Part shown: positions 8,144 to 18,154 of the stretch, piece by piece
How positions within the stretch are numbered: position 1 is the stretch's first letter
Layout: each line of letters starts with the position of its first letter
DNA from: Micromonospora cabrerizensis
Lineage (GTDB): Bacteria; Actinomycetota; Actinomycetes; Mycobacteriales; Micromonosporaceae
Direction of reading: 5' to 3'
Assembly (NCBI RefSeq): GCF_022230955.1
Contig: NZ_JAKKFI010000044.1
Location: 17,475 to 81,474, forward strand
Length of the DNA stretch: 64,000 nucleotides
Program-made: the position numbers and the translations under genes
Notes under the pieces: generated by a model
What the model was told of the DNA's origin: nothing
What the model saw: the letters and a program-made list of their open reading frames with translations, nothing else
Database searches by the model: none

Positions 8144-9247
8144 TTACTTGGTGAGCGGCGCGAGCTTCGGGTCGCTGGCGTACGCCTCAGCCGCGTTCGC
8201 CTTGGTGACGGCGACCGGCGGGAGCAGGTACGTGTCAACGACCTTGCTGCCGTTGTTGTAGGACTTGGTGTCGTTCACCTGCGGGGCGTTACCGGCCTGG
8301 AGAGCCTTGACCATGTTGATGGTCTCCTTCACCAGGTTGCGGGTGTCCTTGTTGATCGTCATGTACTGCTCGCCAGCGACGATCGACTTGACCGACTCGA
8401 CCTCGGAGTCCTGACCGGTGACGATCGGGGTCGGCTTGCCAGCACCCTTGACCGAGGTCAGGATGGCGCGGGCCAGAGTGTCGTTCGGGGAGAGGACACC
8501 GTCCAGCTCCTTGTTGCCGTAGGTCGAGGTCAGCAGCTGGTCCATGCGGGCCTGCGCACCCTCGGCCTTCCAGCCCTGGATGGCGGTCTGCTTGACGTCC
8601 TTCTGACCCGAGGCGACGACGACGTTGCCCTTGTCGATCTCCGGCTTGAGCACGTCCATCGCGCCGTTGAAGAAGACACCGGCGTTGTTGTCGTCCGGCG
8701 AGCCGGAGAACAGCTCGATGTTGTACGGGCCGTTCGGCTTCTTGGCCTTCATGCCGTCCAGCAGGGCCTGGCCCTGGAGCTGGCCGACCTTGAAGTTGTC
8801 GAACGCGACGTAGTAGTCGAGGTCCGGCGTGTTGGTGATGAGCCGGTCGTAGGCGATGACCTTCACGCCGGCCGTGTGGGCAGCCGCGACCTGGGTCGAC
8901 AGCTGCGCGGCGTCGGTCGCGCCGATGACGATGACCTTGGCGCCCTTGGTCACCATGGCGGTGATCTGAGCCTGCTGGTCGGCAACCGTGGTCGACGCGC
9001 CGGCGTACTGCACGTCACCCTGGAAGCCGGCCTCCTTGAGGCCGTTGGTGAACAGGTCACCGGCGAGAACCCAGTTCTCCGAGGTCTTGGCCGGGAGGGC
9101 CACGCCGATCAGCGAGTTCGCCGGGAAACCCTTGGCGGCCTCGCCACCGGAGTTGGAGTCGCCGTCACGGCCGGAGCCGCAGCCGGCGAGGGCCAGCATG
9201 GCGGCGGCGCTGATGGCCACCACCGACGTGCCGAAGAATTTACGCAT
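8144..9247 (-). CDS. chvE: Monosaccharide ABC transporter substrate-binding lipoprotein (ChvE-type), copy 1
   Basis: Extracellular lipid-anchored binding protein of 367 residues. The signal peptide ends in the lipobox LALAGC with Cys23 as lipid attachment site. The rest is a periplasmic-binding-protein type 1 fold close to ChvE/XylF: VKVIAYDRLI, YYVAFDNFKVG, IELFSGSPDDNNA, DGVLSPNDT and IVTGQDSEVESV. ChvE-type proteins bind aldoses such as xylose, glucose, galactose and arabinose; the exact sugar cannot be read here. It is the last gene of the minus-strand operon ATPase-permease-binding protein (12142 to 8144). It has a paralogue at 47279-48421. Confidence 0.9.
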   Translation of the reverse strand: MRKFFGTSVVAISAAAMLALAGCGSGRDGDSNSGGEAAKGFPANSLIGVALPAKTSENWVLAGDLFTNGLKEAGFQGDVQYAGASTTVADQQAQITAMVTKGAKVIVIGATDAAQLSTQVAAAHTAGVKVIAYDRLITNTPDLDYYVAFDNFKVGQLQGQALLDGMKAKKPNGPYNIELFSGSPDDNNAGVFFNGAMDVLKPEIDKGNVVVASGQKDVKQTAIQGWKAEGAQARMDQLLTSTYGNKELDGVLSPNDTLARAILTSVKGAGKPTPIVTGQDSEVESVKSIVAGEQYMTINKDTRNLVKETINMVKALQAGNAPQVNDTKSYNNGSKVVDTYLLPPVAVTKANAAEAYASDPKLAPLTK

Positions 9248-9299
9248 GGTGAGGACTTGCCTTTCTAGATGGTGAGGCGGGTGGAGAGGTCGGTGGCCG

Positions 9300-10598
9300 T
9301 CAGCCGGACACCGCTGCCTTGGCGGGCTCGCGCTCCGCGTCCGGCGGTGAGGCGGGTGGGGCGGAGTCGTCGCGGCGGAAGGGCCGCATCAGGCTCCCGA
9401 CGATCGAGAAGCGCCCCTGGCTCTTGTTGTAGACGTCGATCGCGACGGCCAGCAGCAGGACCAGGCCCTTGATGATCTGGACGCGGTCGGTGCCGACACC
9501 CATGAGCTGGAGGCCGTTGTTGAGCACGGCCATGACGAGACCACCGACGATGGAACCGCTGATGGTGCCGATACCACCGGCGACGGCCGCGCCACCGATG
9601 AAGACCGCGGCGATGGCGTCAAGCTCCCAGCCGTTGCCGTCCTGAGGGCCGGAGGCCGCCGAACGGGCCACGAAGATCATGCCGGCCAGCGCGGCCAGGA
9701 TGGACATGTTCATCATGACGAAGAAGTTGACCCGCTTGAGCTTCACGCCGGACAGCTCGGCCGCCCGGGAGTTGCCGCCCACCGCGTAGATGTGCCGGCC
9801 ACCGGCGGTGTTGCGGGTGTAGAAGGAGTACGCGATCACCAGGACCAGCAGGATGATGCCGGAGATCGGGAAGCTGGTGCCGACGCGACCGCTGGCGAAG
9901 CGCAGCGCCGCGAAGGCGATCACGCCGACCATGATGGCCATCCGCAGGATGGAGATCCACATCGGCGCCGGGTCGGCGTCCATCGCCCGTCGGGTCTTGC
10001 GGGCCTGGATCTCGCGCCACACCACCGCCACCGCAGCGATCAGACCGAGCAGCAACGTGGCGTTGTTGTAGCCCGTGTTCGGACCGAACTCGGGCAGGAA
10101 GCCGGAGCCGATCTCCCGGAAGCCCTCCGGCACCGGGACGGTGCTCGCGTTACCGATGAACTGGTTGCCGCCGCGGAACAGCAGCATGCCCGCCAGGGTG
10201 ACGATGAACGCCGGCACCCCGATGTAGGCCACCCAGAAGCCCTGCCAGGCGCCGATCACCGCGCCGATGGCGAGGCCGAACAGGATGGCGGCGGGCCAGG
10301 GCAGATCCCACTCGGTCATCGACTTGGCGACCAGGATGCCCGCGAAGGCCGCGACGGAGCCGACCGACAGGTCGATGTGCCCGGCGACGATCACCATGAG
10401 CATGCCGATGGCCAGAATCAGAATGTAGGAGTTCTGCTGGAACAGCGCGATCAGGTTGTCCGACCGCAGGGTGAGGCCATCGGTCAGGATCTGGAACAGG
10501 ACGACGATCGCCACCAAGGTGAAGATCATCCCGAACTGGCGAGCGTTGGAGGTGGTGCCTCCGAACAGGTTCTTCTGAAGGTCCTTCAATCGGCTCAT
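9300..10598 (-). CDS. mmsB: Monosaccharide ABC transporter permease (MmsB/GguB), copy 1
   Basis: Integral membrane subunit of 432 residues with about ten predicted helices. Typical BPD_transp_2 landmarks are present: [32 protein letters not shown], the cytoplasmic coupling loop with [12 protein letters not shown], and [20 protein letters not shown]. The start ATG 10598 overlaps the ATPase stop as ATGA; an upstream in-frame extension lies inside the ATPase gene and is rejected. Length and motifs match the MmsB (GguB) subgroup that works with ChvE proteins, longer than ribose/xylose permeases because of an extra segment around residues 200-245. Confidence 0.9.
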   Translation of the reverse strand: MSRLKDLQKNLFGGTTSNARQFGMIFTLVAIVVLFQILTDGLTLRSDNLIALFQQNSYILILAIGMLMVIVAGHIDLSVGSVAAFAGILVAKSMTEWDLPWPAAILFGLAIGAVIGAWQGFWVAYIGVPAFIVTLAGMLLFRGGNQFIGNASTVPVPEGFREIGSGFLPEFGPNTGYNNATLLLGLIAAVAVVWREIQARKTRRAMDADPAPMWISILRMAIMVGVIAFAALRFASGRVGTSFPISGIILLVLVIAYSFYTRNTAGGRHIYAVGGNSRAAELSGVKLKRVNFFVMMNMSILAALAGMIFVARSAASGPQDGNGWELDAIAAVFIGGAAVAGGIGTISGSIVGGLVMAVLNNGLQLMGVGTDRVQIIKGLVLLLAVAIDVYNKSQGRFSIVGSLMRPFRRDDSAPPASPPDAEREPAKAAVSG

Positions 10599-12142
10599 CG
10601 TGTGGCCATCTTCTTCGTCGAGGTCATCTGCTTCATGAGGTTTTCCGGGGTGGCGTCCGCCCGGGCGATCTCGCCCGTGATGGCACCTTCGAACACGGTG
10701 TAGATGCGGTCGCACAGCCCGATCAGCTCAGGCAGCTCCGAGGAGATGACGATGACGCCCTTCCCCTGGTCGGCGAGCCGCTGGATGATGCCGTAGATCT
10801 CGTACTTGGCACCCACGTCGATGCCGCGTGTCGGCTCGTCGAGGATCAGCAGGTCCGGGTCGGTGAACATCCACTTCGCCAGGACGACCTTCTGCTGGTT
10901 GCCGCCGGAGAGCTTGGAGACGCTCTCGTCGACCGTCGGGGCCTTGGTCCGCAACTCCTTGCGGTACGACTCGGCCGCCTGGTATTCCTCGACCTCGCTC
11001 AGGACGCCGTGGTGCGAGATCTTGGACAGCTTGGCCGCCACCGTCGAGGACTTGATGTCGTCGAGCAGGTTGAGGCCGATCGCCTTGCGGTCCTCGCTGA
11101 CGTACGCGAGCCCGTTGTCGATCGCGTCGGCGACCGACTTCAGGACGATCTCCTTGCCGTCCTTGATGATGGTGCCCGACTCGAACACCCCGTACGAGCG
11201 ACCGAAGATGCTCATCGCGAGTTCGGTACGGCCCGCGCCCATCAGACCGGCGAAGCCGACGATCTCGCCTCGGCGCACCACGAAGCTCTCGTTCTTGCAG
11301 ACCTGCCGGTCGGCGGAGATCGGGTGCCGGACGTTCCAGTTGCGGACCTCGAAGAAGACCTCACCGATCTTCGGGGTGTGGTCCGGGAACCGGCTGCTCA
11401 GCTCGCGGCCGACCATGCCCCGCACGATCCGGTCCTCGTCGACCCCGTCCGCCTTGACGTCGAGGGTCTCCACGGTCCGGCCGTCGCGCAGGATGGTGAT
11501 CTGGTCGGCGATCGCCTCGATCTCGTTGAGCTTGTGCGAGATCATGATCGAGGTGATGCCGCGGGAGCGGAACCCACGGAGCAGGTCCAGCAGGTGCTTG
11601 GAGTCGGCCTCGTTCAGCGCCGCGGTGGGCTCGTCCAGGATGAGCAGCTTCACGTCCTTGGCGAACGCCTTGGCGATCTCCACGAGCTGCTGCTTGCCGA
11701 CCCCGATGTCCTTGATCAGGGTGTCCGGGTCCTCTTGCAGACCGACCCGGGCCATCAGGTCCAGCGCCATCCGGTTCGCGGCCTTCCAGTCGATCGCGCC
11801 CCGCTTGCGCGGTTCGTTGCCGAGGAAGATGTTCTCGGCGATCGACATTCCGGGGATGAGCGCGAGCTCCTGGTGGATGATCACGATGCCGGCGTTCTCA
11901 CTGGCCCGGATGTCGGAGAACTTGCTCTCCGAACCCTGGTAGATGATCTGGCCGTCGTAGGTGCCGTGCGGGTAGACCCCGCTCAGCACCTTCATCAGCG
12001 TGGACTTGCCCGCGCCGTTCTCGCCGCAGATGGCATGGATCTCGCCGGCGCGAACCACCAGGTTGACGTCGGAGAGGGCCTTGACTCCAGGGAACTCCTT
12101 GGTGATGGAGCGCATCTCAAGGAGGATGGGCACGTCGCTCAT
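10595..12142 (-). CDS. mmsA: Monosaccharide ABC transporter ATP-binding protein (MmsA/GguA), copy 1
   Basis: Duplicated ATPase of 515 residues energising the importer. The first domain has Walker [10 protein letters not shown], signature [12 protein letters not shown] and Walker [12 protein letters not shown]. The second has a degenerate Walker [10 protein letters not shown], signature LSGGNQQKV and Walker [13 protein letters not shown], as usual for sugar ATPases of this class. ATG 12142 is preferred; a GTG at 12154 would add four residues. It is the first gene of the operon, so the promoter must lie in 12143-12674. Closely similar in layout to the ATPase at 45661-47199. Confidence 0.9.
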   Translation of the reverse strand: MSDVPILLEMRSITKEFPGVKALSDVNLVVRAGEIHAICGENGAGKSTLMKVLSGVYPHGTYDGQIIYQGSESKFSDIRASENAGIVIIHQELALIPGMSIAENIFLGNEPRKRGAIDWKAANRMALDLMARVGLQEDPDTLIKDIGVGKQQLVEIAKAFAKDVKLLILDEPTAALNEADSKHLLDLLRGFRSRGITSIMISHKLNEIEAIADQITILRDGRTVETLDVKADGVDEDRIVRGMVGRELSSRFPDHTPKIGEVFFEVRNWNVRHPISADRQVCKNESFVVRRGEIVGFAGLMGAGRTELAMSIFGRSYGVFESGTIIKDGKEIVLKSVADAIDNGLAYVSEDRKAIGLNLLDDIKSSTVAAKLSKISHHGVLSEVEEYQAAESYRKELRTKAPTVDESVSKLSGGNQQKVVLAKWMFTDPDLLILDEPTRGIDVGAKYEIYGIIQRLADQGKGVIVISSELPELIGLCDRIYTVFEGAITGEIARADATPENLMKQMTSTKKMATR

Positions 12143-12674
12143 CGCTCGTACCACCTCGCCAACGTCATCGGTTGCCTCCGGAAGGTTGAACCTTCACTTG
12201 GTTTTGTTGTTGACGGCAACGTATTGCGGCCGGAGGGTCATCCGCAAGGCGAGGGCCTGTTGAAAATGTAACAATCCGGCAATATAGACGTCACGCTGTC
12301 TTCGCCCGTCACAGCCGCCCCCGCAGTCCCACCCGGCACCCTCGTGTGCCGGTGGCAACGTTGTCAAATGATAGCCACGCCGCCGTTGGCTCCAGCAGCC
12401 CTTGACAAGCCCCGCCACCAGGGGTGATTCACAACGACCGGACGAAGATCGACGCACCCGCGGGCCCCGCCACCATCGAAAGATCTTGATCGAGCCGCGA
12501 CGCCGACACTCCCTCGGGGACGCCGCGGCAACCCTCGACCAACGGTGTGACCCACGCCTCTACGGATGACCCGGATCGACGACGGTCGCCGTGACACGCC
12601 CGCCACCAGGAGAGGGATCCGCACCTTAACGCCCATTAAGGTCGATTCGCGGCCGTCGACCACGATCCGACCGG
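12143..12674 (-). other. Upstream region of the first sugar operon, no gene seen
   Basis: No convincing coding sequence in 532 bases. On the minus strand a GTGACG/TACATT pair with 18-bp spacing occurs near 12255-12290 as a possible promoter. Palindromic spots are GCAA-N4-TTGC at 12216-12227 and CAACGTTG within GGCAACGTTGTC at 12354-12365, possible ROK sites. ACCTTAA-cgccca-TTAAGGT at 12623-12642 lies just after the dehydrogenase stop and may be its terminator. Confidence 0.4.
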
Positions 12675-13853
12675 TCAGCTCGGGCGCAGCACCGCCTTGA
12701 TCACGCCGTCCTCCCGGCGGTCGAAGCGGCGATAGAGCTCGGGAGCGTCGGCGAGGGTGCCGTGGTGGGTGACGATCATGCTGGGCCGCGCCCGGCCCGC
12801 GACGACCAGGTCCCGCAGCAGGACGGTGTAGCGGCGGTCGTGGGTGCGACCGAACCGGACCGCCACTCCCTTGCTGAACAGCGCTCCCCACGGCGCGACC
12901 AGGTTCTCGTGGCCGTCCGCGCCAGGGCCGGGGTGCGGGTCCCGGTCCGGGTACACCCCGGCGACCGCGATCGCTCCAGCGGCATTGACCAGCCGGGCCG
13001 CGTCGGCGATGACCTGGTTGGGACGCTCCCGCTCGGGATGCTCGCGGTCGCGGGCCTGGAACCCGACCGCGTCGATGACCTTGTCCACCCCACCCAGCTT
13101 CTCCTCGCCGAGCGGCAGCCCGGCCCGGGACCGGTCGGCGCGGATCTGCTCGACCGGGTCGCCGTGGCGGAAGTCGATCGGCACGGCGCCGATCTCGCCG
13201 GCCTTGTCGAGCCGGGCGTCCACGCCGTCGACGCTGTACACGACCCGGGCGCCCCTGAGCAGCGCCGAGTAGGCGCCCAGCAGACCGATGGTCCCGGCAC
13301 CGAACACGGCGACCGTGTCACCCGCCTCGACCCCGGCGAGGGTCGCCGCGGCATGCCACCCGGTGACGAACGCGTCGGCGAGCAGCACGAAGTCGTCCTC
13401 GTACGCGTCCCCCGGCTCCCCGGGCACGGGTACGCAGTTGGCGTCGGCCCACGGCACCCGCAGCAGGTCGGCCTGGGCGCCCCGGTACGTGCCCATCCCG
13501 GCGTAGCCGTACGCCGCGCCCGGCCCCTCGGCCCGGGCCCGCAGACAGGCCGCCGAGAGCCCCCGCGCGCACATCACGCACGTCCCGCAGAACAGGTGCG
13601 TGGGGATCACCACCCGCGTGCCGGGCCGGACGGTCTGCACCGCGGCGCCCACCTCCTGCACCACACCCAACGGTTCGTGACCCAGCACCAGGCCGGGCTC
13701 GGCGCTGGTCCGTCCGTCGTACATGTGCAGGTCGGTGCCGCAGAGCGCGGTGGAGGTGATCCGCACGAGGGCGTCGGTCTCCGCCTCCAGCGTCGCGTCG
13801 GGCACCTCCCGCACGTCGACGGTCCGGACGTCCGCGTAGACGACGGCTCTCAT
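12675..13853 (-). CDS. Zinc-dependent alcohol dehydrogenase, formaldehyde-dehydrogenase-like
   Basis: Cytoplasmic NAD(P)-dependent medium-chain dehydrogenase of 392 residues. The GroES-like half holds the catalytic zinc ligands in TALCGTDLH and GHEPLG, and four structural zinc Cys in FCGTCVMCARGLSAAC. The Rossmann half carries VAVFGAGTIGLLGA. Insertions such as HPERERPNQV and the full length match the glutathione-independent formaldehyde dehydrogenase (FdhA-like) branch rather than simple ADH. ATG 13853 has AGGAG seven bases upstream; the longer frame to 13931 has no ribosome site. Aldehyde or polyol substrate is possible; no partner gene nearby settles it. Confidence 0.85.
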   Translation of the reverse strand: MRAVVYADVRTVDVREVPDATLEAETDALVRITSTALCGTDLHMYDGRTSAEPGLVLGHEPLGVVQEVGAAVQTVRPGTRVVIPTHLFCGTCVMCARGLSAACLRARAEGPGAAYGYAGMGTYRGAQADLLRVPWADANCVPVPGEPGDAYEDDFVLLADAFVTGWHAAATLAGVEAGDTVAVFGAGTIGLLGAYSALLRGARVVYSVDGVDARLDKAGEIGAVPIDFRHGDPVEQIRADRSRAGLPLGEEKLGGVDKVIDAVGFQARDREHPERERPNQVIADAARLVNAAGAIAVAGVYPDRDPHPGPGADGHENLVAPWGALFSKGVAVRFGRTHDRRYTVLLRDLVVAGRARPSMIVTHHGTLADAPELYRRFDRREDGVIKAVLRPS

Positions 13854-13950
13854 CCCGGCACTCCTGTTCGACAGCGGAAAGCCGGTCTTCCCCCGACTGC
13901 GCCGTTCATGCCCCTGGACGGCTTCGGGCATCCCCGACGGCGACAGCCCG

Positions 13951-14260
13951 TCAGCCCATCGAGTGCACCCGCTCGGGCTCGATGGTCAGGATGATCCGGA
14001 CCTGGGCTCGGCTTCTGCGGATCCGAGATCGCCACCGCCACCCGGGGGTCACGCCGGACGTTCCGCGTCTTCTGGTGGGTCTCCACCGTGTTGATCAGGA
14101 TGTGGGTGCCGTCGGTGTCCGCCCAGGTCTGGGTGAGCTGCGGCGAGCCGTCGGGCATCAGGGTGGTCAGGTAGCAGGTGCTCGGCTGAGCCACCACCAC
14201 CGACCGGGCGGGCAGGCAGGCGGGCGGGCAGGCCGGCACGGTCCACACCGGACGTAGCAT
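13951..14260 (-). pseudogene. Degraded PPOX-class (F420/FMN) oxidoreductase gene
   Basis: From ATG 14260 the minus strand reads a split-barrel flavin-binding N-terminus: YLTTLMPDGSPQLTQTWADT, then NTVETHQKTRNVRRDPRVA and VAISDPQ. After DPQ the frame changes: VRIILTIEPERVHSMG followed by a stop (TGA, 13953-13951) is in another frame and matches the C-terminal strand of the same family. About 50-70 middle residues are missing. So the gene has an internal deletion plus frameshift and cannot make a full barrel. The N-terminus also contains a GGCR tetranucleotide run (14207-14233). Intact relatives reduce or oxidise small substrates with F420 or FMN. Confidence 0.7.
14207..14233. repeat. GGCR tetranucleotide simple repeat
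   Basis: Almost seven units of GGCG/GGCA in a row inside the N-terminal codons of the broken PPOX gene; it gives the odd peptide ACPPACLPA. A likely site of slippage. Confidence 0.7.
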
Positions 14261-14314
14261 CGGCGGTGCACGATGTTCAGGCGGACCACTCACCCACCGG
14301 ATCGGGCACTCGAC

Positions 14315-16000
14315 ATGACGACCGAGCAGACCACGTCTCCCCCGCGTACCGGCGTCGGCATCACGGCCACCGGTCTGGGCCGCACCGTCCCTGGCGGCCG
14401 CCGGATCCTGGACGACATCTCGCTGACCATCCAGCCCGGCGAGGTCGCCGCCGTCATCGGCGTCAGCGGCGCCGGCAAGACCAGCCTGTTGGAGACGCTC
14501 GCCCGGGTACGGCGGCCGGCGACGGGCACCGTGGCCCACGACGGGGCCGACGCGGTCCGCGCGATCGGCTTCGTGCCGCAGGACGACATCATCCACCGCG
14601 AGCTGCCACTGGCCCGCACCCTGCGGTACGCGGCCCGGCTACGCCTCCCGTCCGCGACCGGACCGACCGAGATCAGCGACCGGGTCGCCGAGGTGCTCGA
14701 CGAGCTACGGCTCACCGAGCGGGCCGCAGTGCCGGTGGGCCGGCTCAGCGGTGGTGAGCGCAAGCGCGCCAGCATCGCCGTCGAGCTGCTCGACCGGCCC
14801 GGCGTGTTCTTCCTGGACGAGCCCACCTCCGGGCTGGACCCGGCGATCGCCGTGGAGTTGCTCCGGGTGCTGCGGACCCTCGCCGACGCGGGGACCACCG
14901 TCGTGCTCACCACCCACCAGATCACCGACGTGGACCACTGCGACCGGGTCGTGGTGCTGACCCGCCAGGGCCGCCTGGCGTTCTCCGGCACACCTGCCGC
15001 CGCCCGGGAGTTCTTCGGCCTGCGGTCCCTCGCGGAGGTGCACCTGTGCCTCGACGAGGAATCCGACCCGGCCGCCTGGCCCGACCGCTTCGCCGCGTAC
15101 CGCGACAGCGCCCCGCCGGCCCGCGCGACCGATCATGGTGACGTCTCCGCGCCAGCGCCCCGGCGGATCGGCCGGCTGCGTCAGTGGGCCGTCCTCACCG
15201 CGCGCAACGCGGAGATCGTCGTCCGCAACCGGCTGACCCTGGCGATCCTGCTCGGCTCGCCGCTGATGGTGCTCGGCATGTTCGCCCTGCTGTTCCGCCC
15301 GGGGGCTTTCGACCCGACCCGGCCGAGCCCCACGGTGACCGTGATGATCCTGTTCTGGATCGCGTTCGGCGGCTTCTTCTTCGGGCTGACCTACGGGCTG
15401 TTGCAGATCTGCACCGAGTCACCGATCCTGCGCCGCGAACGGCTGGCGGGCGTCCGGCTGGTGCCGTACCTGATGGGGAAGGTCGCGGTGCTGCTGCCGC
15501 TGCTGGCCCTGGTGGACCTGGCCCTGCTCGGGGTGTTGCGCGGCATCGACCGGCTCCCACCGGTCGACGGCGCGGACTTCGCCGCCCTGTACGCGACCCT
15601 GCTGCTCTCCTCGGCGGCGGCGCTCGCCCTCGGTCTGCTGTGCTCCGCGGCCGTCTCCGACCCGGCCCAGGCGACGCTCATGCTGCCGATGCTCTGCTTC
15701 CCGCAGGTGCTGTTCGTCGGCGCGATCCTGCCGGTGCCCGCCATGGCGACCGGCGGTCAGTGGCTCAGCTACGCGATGTCGAACCGGTGGGCGTTCGAGG
15801 GTTTGGGGCACACCGCCGGGGTGGAGCGACTCTGGCGGGAGGGCGGTTCCCCGCTCGGCCCGCCGCTGCTCGCCACGTACGGTGACAGCTTCTCCCGGCC
15901 GGTGTGGGTCAACTGGCTGGTGCTCGGCGGCTTCGCGGTGCTCTTCCTGGGCGCCACCTGGGCGGTGCTGGCACGACGGGGCTCCCGTGCCGCGGCCTGA
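14315..16000 (+). CDS. ABC exporter with fused ATPase and permease (ABCG-type)
   Basis: Half-size ABC exporter of 561 residues. The ATPase comes first: Walker A GVSGAGKTS, Q-loop GFVPQDDII, signature LSGGERKRASIA, Walker B FFLDEPTSGLDP, switch His in TTHQ. From about residue 300 an ABC-2 membrane domain has six helices with the loop ESPILRRERLAGVRLVPYL, typical of White/ABCG proteins. These dimerise and export lipids or hydrophobic compounds. ATG 14315 is chosen over 14273 because homologous sequence begins around residue 15 from here; the ribosome site is weak. Its last 14 bases overlap the next gene, so the two are co-translated. Confidence 0.88.
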   Translation: MTTEQTTSPPRTGVGITATGLGRTVPGGRRILDDISLTIQPGEVAAVIGVSGAGKTSLLETLARVRRPATGTVAHDGADAVRAIGFVPQDDIIHRELPLARTLRYAARLRLPSATGPTEISDRVAEVLDELRLTERAAVPVGRLSGGERKRASIAVELLDRPGVFFLDEPTSGLDPAIAVELLRVLRTLADAGTTVVLTTHQITDVDHCDRVVVLTRQGRLAFSGTPAAAREFFGLRSLAEVHLCLDEESDPAAWPDRFAAYRDSAPPARATDHGDVSAPAPRRIGRLRQWAVLTARNAEIVVRNRLTLAILLGSPLMVLGMFALLFRPGAFDPTRPSPTVTVMILFWIAFGGFFFGLTYGLLQICTESPILRRERLAGVRLVPYLMGKVAVLLPLLALVDLALLGVLRGIDRLPPVDGADFAALYATLLLSSAAALALGLLCSAAVSDPAQATLMLPMLCFPQVLFVGAILPVPAMATGGQWLSYAMSNRWAFEGLGHTAGVERLWREGGSPLGPPLLATYGDSFSRPVWVNWLVLGGFAVLFLGATWAVLARRGSRAAA

Positions 16001-17453
16001 GCCGCCGCGCACCTCCCCGACCGGGCTGCCGGGTTACGCCGCCACCGGGCGGATCGACGACCTGCGTGCCACCGAGTACCGCCACCTGGACACCGACGGT
16101 CAGGTGTACCTCGACTACGCCGGGGCCGGGGTGGCGGCGCAGACCCAGGTACGCGAACATCACGACCGGTTGCTGGCCGGCCTGTACGGCAACCCACACT
16201 CGGAGAGCCCCACCAGCGCGGCGGCAGGTTCGCTGGTGGACTCGGCGCGACGTGCGGTGCTCGACTTCTTCCACGCCGACCCGGCCGAGTACGCGGTCGT
16301 CTTCACCCCGAACGCCAGCGGCGCCTGCCGGCTGGTCGGCGAGGCGTACCGCTTCGGCCGGGCCGCGCCGCTGGTGCTGACCTGGGACAACCACAACTCG
16401 GTCAACGGCATCCGGGAGTACGCGCGGGCGGCCGGCGCGTCCGTGCGCTACGTACCGCTGAGCGGGCCGGAGCTGCGGGTCGCGGAATCGGACCTGACCA
16501 CGATGCTCGACGCCGGCCGGCGCGGGCTGGCCGGGCGGTGGGGCCGTGTCGGTGGTCGCGGCCTTTTCGCCTACCCGGCGCAGAGCAACTTCTCGGGCGT
16601 GCAGCACCCGCTGGGCTGGGTGGAGCTGGCCCACCAGCACGGGTACGACGTGCTGCTCGACGCCGCCGCCTTCGCGCCGACGAACCGGTTGGACCTCGGC
16701 GTCGTCCGACCGGAATTCGTGTGCCTGAGCTGGTACAAGCTCTTCGGCTACCCCACCGGGGTCGGCGCGCTGCTGGCCCGGCGCGACGCGCTGGCCCGAC
16801 TGCGCCGGCCGTGGTTCGCCGGGGGCACGATCCGCGCGGTCAGCGTGCAGGGCGACTGGCACCGGTCGATGGATGACGAGTCGGCGTTCGAGGACGGCAC
16901 GCTCAACTTCCTGAGCATCCCGGACGTGGAGTTCGGGTTGCGCTGGCTCGACTCGATCGGCGTCGATCTCGTGCACTCCCGCGTCAGTCTGCTCACCGAA
17001 TGGCTGCTGGAGCGGCTGGTCACCCTGCGGCACGACACCGGTGGGCCGCTGGTCCAGGTGTACGGGCCGACGACGGGTGCGGCCCGCGGCGCGACGGTGA
17101 CCTTCAACCTCCGCCAGCCGGACGGCACCCTGGTCGACGAGCGGTTGGTCGCACGGGAAGCCGCAGCGGCCGGCTTCTCCCTGCGTACCGGCTGTTTCTG
17201 CAACCCGGGCGCGGGTGAGGGCGCGTTCGGGATCGGGCGGGAGTCGCTGCGGCGGCGACTGTTGGCGCGGGTCGACACGATCGACGATTACCTCGCCGCG
17301 TTGCGGCTGCCGACGGGCGGCGCGGTCCGCGTCTCGTTCGGACTGGCCTCCACCGCGACCGACGCGGAACGCTTCGTCGCCTTCGTCCAGTCGACCTACC
17401 TGAACCGTGACGTCGGCGTCGACGCTGCTCTGCCGCCCCGGCTGCGCTGCTGA
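15987..17453 (+). CDS. PLP-dependent Moco-sulfurase-like cysteine desulfurase, without MOSC domain
   Basis: Class V aminotransferase-fold enzyme of 488 residues, close to the N-terminal domain of eukaryotic molybdenum cofactor sulfurase. Diagnostic parts: LDYAGAGVAA, FTPNASGACRLVGEAY, YPAQSNFSGVQHPL, DAAAFAPTNRLDL, the PLP-lysine segment CLSWYKLFGYPTGVGALL, FEDGTLNFLSIP, and RTGCFCNPGA carrying the active Cys that would bear persulfide. The MOSC domain that binds Moco in MOCOS is absent. GTG 15987 overlaps the end of the ABC exporter gene by 14 bases. Function could be sulfuration of a cofactor or sulfur delivery to a metabolite; the ABC overlap suggests a shared pathway (inference). Confidence 0.8.
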   Translation: MPRPEPPRTSPTGLPGYAATGRIDDLRATEYRHLDTDGQVYLDYAGAGVAAQTQVREHHDRLLAGLYGNPHSESPTSAAAGSLVDSARRAVLDFFHADPAEYAVVFTPNASGACRLVGEAYRFGRAAPLVLTWDNHNSVNGIREYARAAGASVRYVPLSGPELRVAESDLTTMLDAGRRGLAGRWGRVGGRGLFAYPAQSNFSGVQHPLGWVELAHQHGYDVLLDAAAFAPTNRLDLGVVRPEFVCLSWYKLFGYPTGVGALLARRDALARLRRPWFAGGTIRAVSVQGDWHRSMDDESAFEDGTLNFLSIPDVEFGLRWLDSIGVDLVHSRVSLLTEWLLERLVTLRHDTGGPLVQVYGPTTGAARGATVTFNLRQPDGTLVDERLVAREAAAAGFSLRTGCFCNPGAGEGAFGIGRESLRRRLLARVDTIDDYLAALRLPTGGAVRVSFGLASTATDAERFVAFVQSTYLNRDVGVDAALPPRLRC

Positions 17454-17471
17454 CCTGCCCGGCGACGCGCG

Positions 17472-17870
17472 CTAGCTGACCTGGGCCACGGGCGCCGGGC
17501 GGTGCTTGATCTCCTCCATGAAGGGGAACTGGGCGGTCAGCTCGGCGATCGTCAGCCCGGCCTGCCAGGCCGCCGCGACCTTGGCGACCTGCAACAGGTC
17601 CATCACGTCGCCGCGCGCGAGGACCTCGCCCGAGACCCGCAGATCGATCATGAAGTATCGGGCCTGCGATCCCAGCTTCACGCAGACCACACCCTGCTCG
17701 GAGTGCAGCTCGGCACAGGTGAACCGGCTGCGCCCCTGCTCGGGAGAGGTGACCCGGCCGAGATCGAGCCCATGGCGGGCCGCGGTTTCGATGAGCGCGG
17801 GGGCCAGGCCACCCCGCTCGACCAGATCCGGGTAGAGGCGCACACCCAGCGCCGTCGACGCGTCGCTCAT
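17472..17870 (-). CDS. DUF6193-family small protein
   Basis: A 132-residue soluble protein. It begins with GVRLYPDLVERGGLAPALIE and ends with VAKVAAAWQAGLTIAELTAQFPFMEE, the pattern I associate with DUF6193, a family found near actinobacterial biosynthetic genes; molecular role unknown. Between them is a beta-rich core with one Cys pair (FTCAELHS, GVVCVKL). ATG 17870 has GGGAG upstream. Its stop is only 18 bases from the convergent end of the sulfurase-like gene. Family recognition is from memory of sequence style and should be tested by a profile search. Confidence 0.7.
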   Translation of the reverse strand: MSDASTALGVRLYPDLVERGGLAPALIETAARHGLDLGRVTSPEQGRSRFTCAELHSEQGVVCVKLGSQARYFMIDLRVSGEVLARGDVMDLLQVAKVAAAWQAGLTIAELTAQFPFMEEIKHRPAPVAQVS

Positions 17871-18154
17871 GACTGACTCCCACTTCCTTGTGACAGAGAC
17901 CAGCAGCGCGCAGGTTACGGGGAGGTTTCCCGCACGCCTCGCCATCCTGTCCCGGGTGGACGCCTCACGGCAATAGGAAGGGTCGATTCGACCGCTATCG
18001 AGTAGCACTCGGCCACGGCGACCTGCTTCGATGGGATCACCGCCGTCCACCTCGGAGACATCGACCGGTCTCGTGTTTCGGCCGCGCGCCGACCCTCCAC
18101 CGCTCACCGCGCAGCATCGGGCGGTAACGGACGGTTGGCATATTGGAAACAGTC

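Noticed and set aside
12364..12891. Minus-strand open frame over the region upstream of the first sugar operon
   Set aside because: It overlaps the 3' end of the dehydrogenase gene on the same strand and has low-complexity Arg/Pro/Gly composition typical of GC-rich shadow frames.
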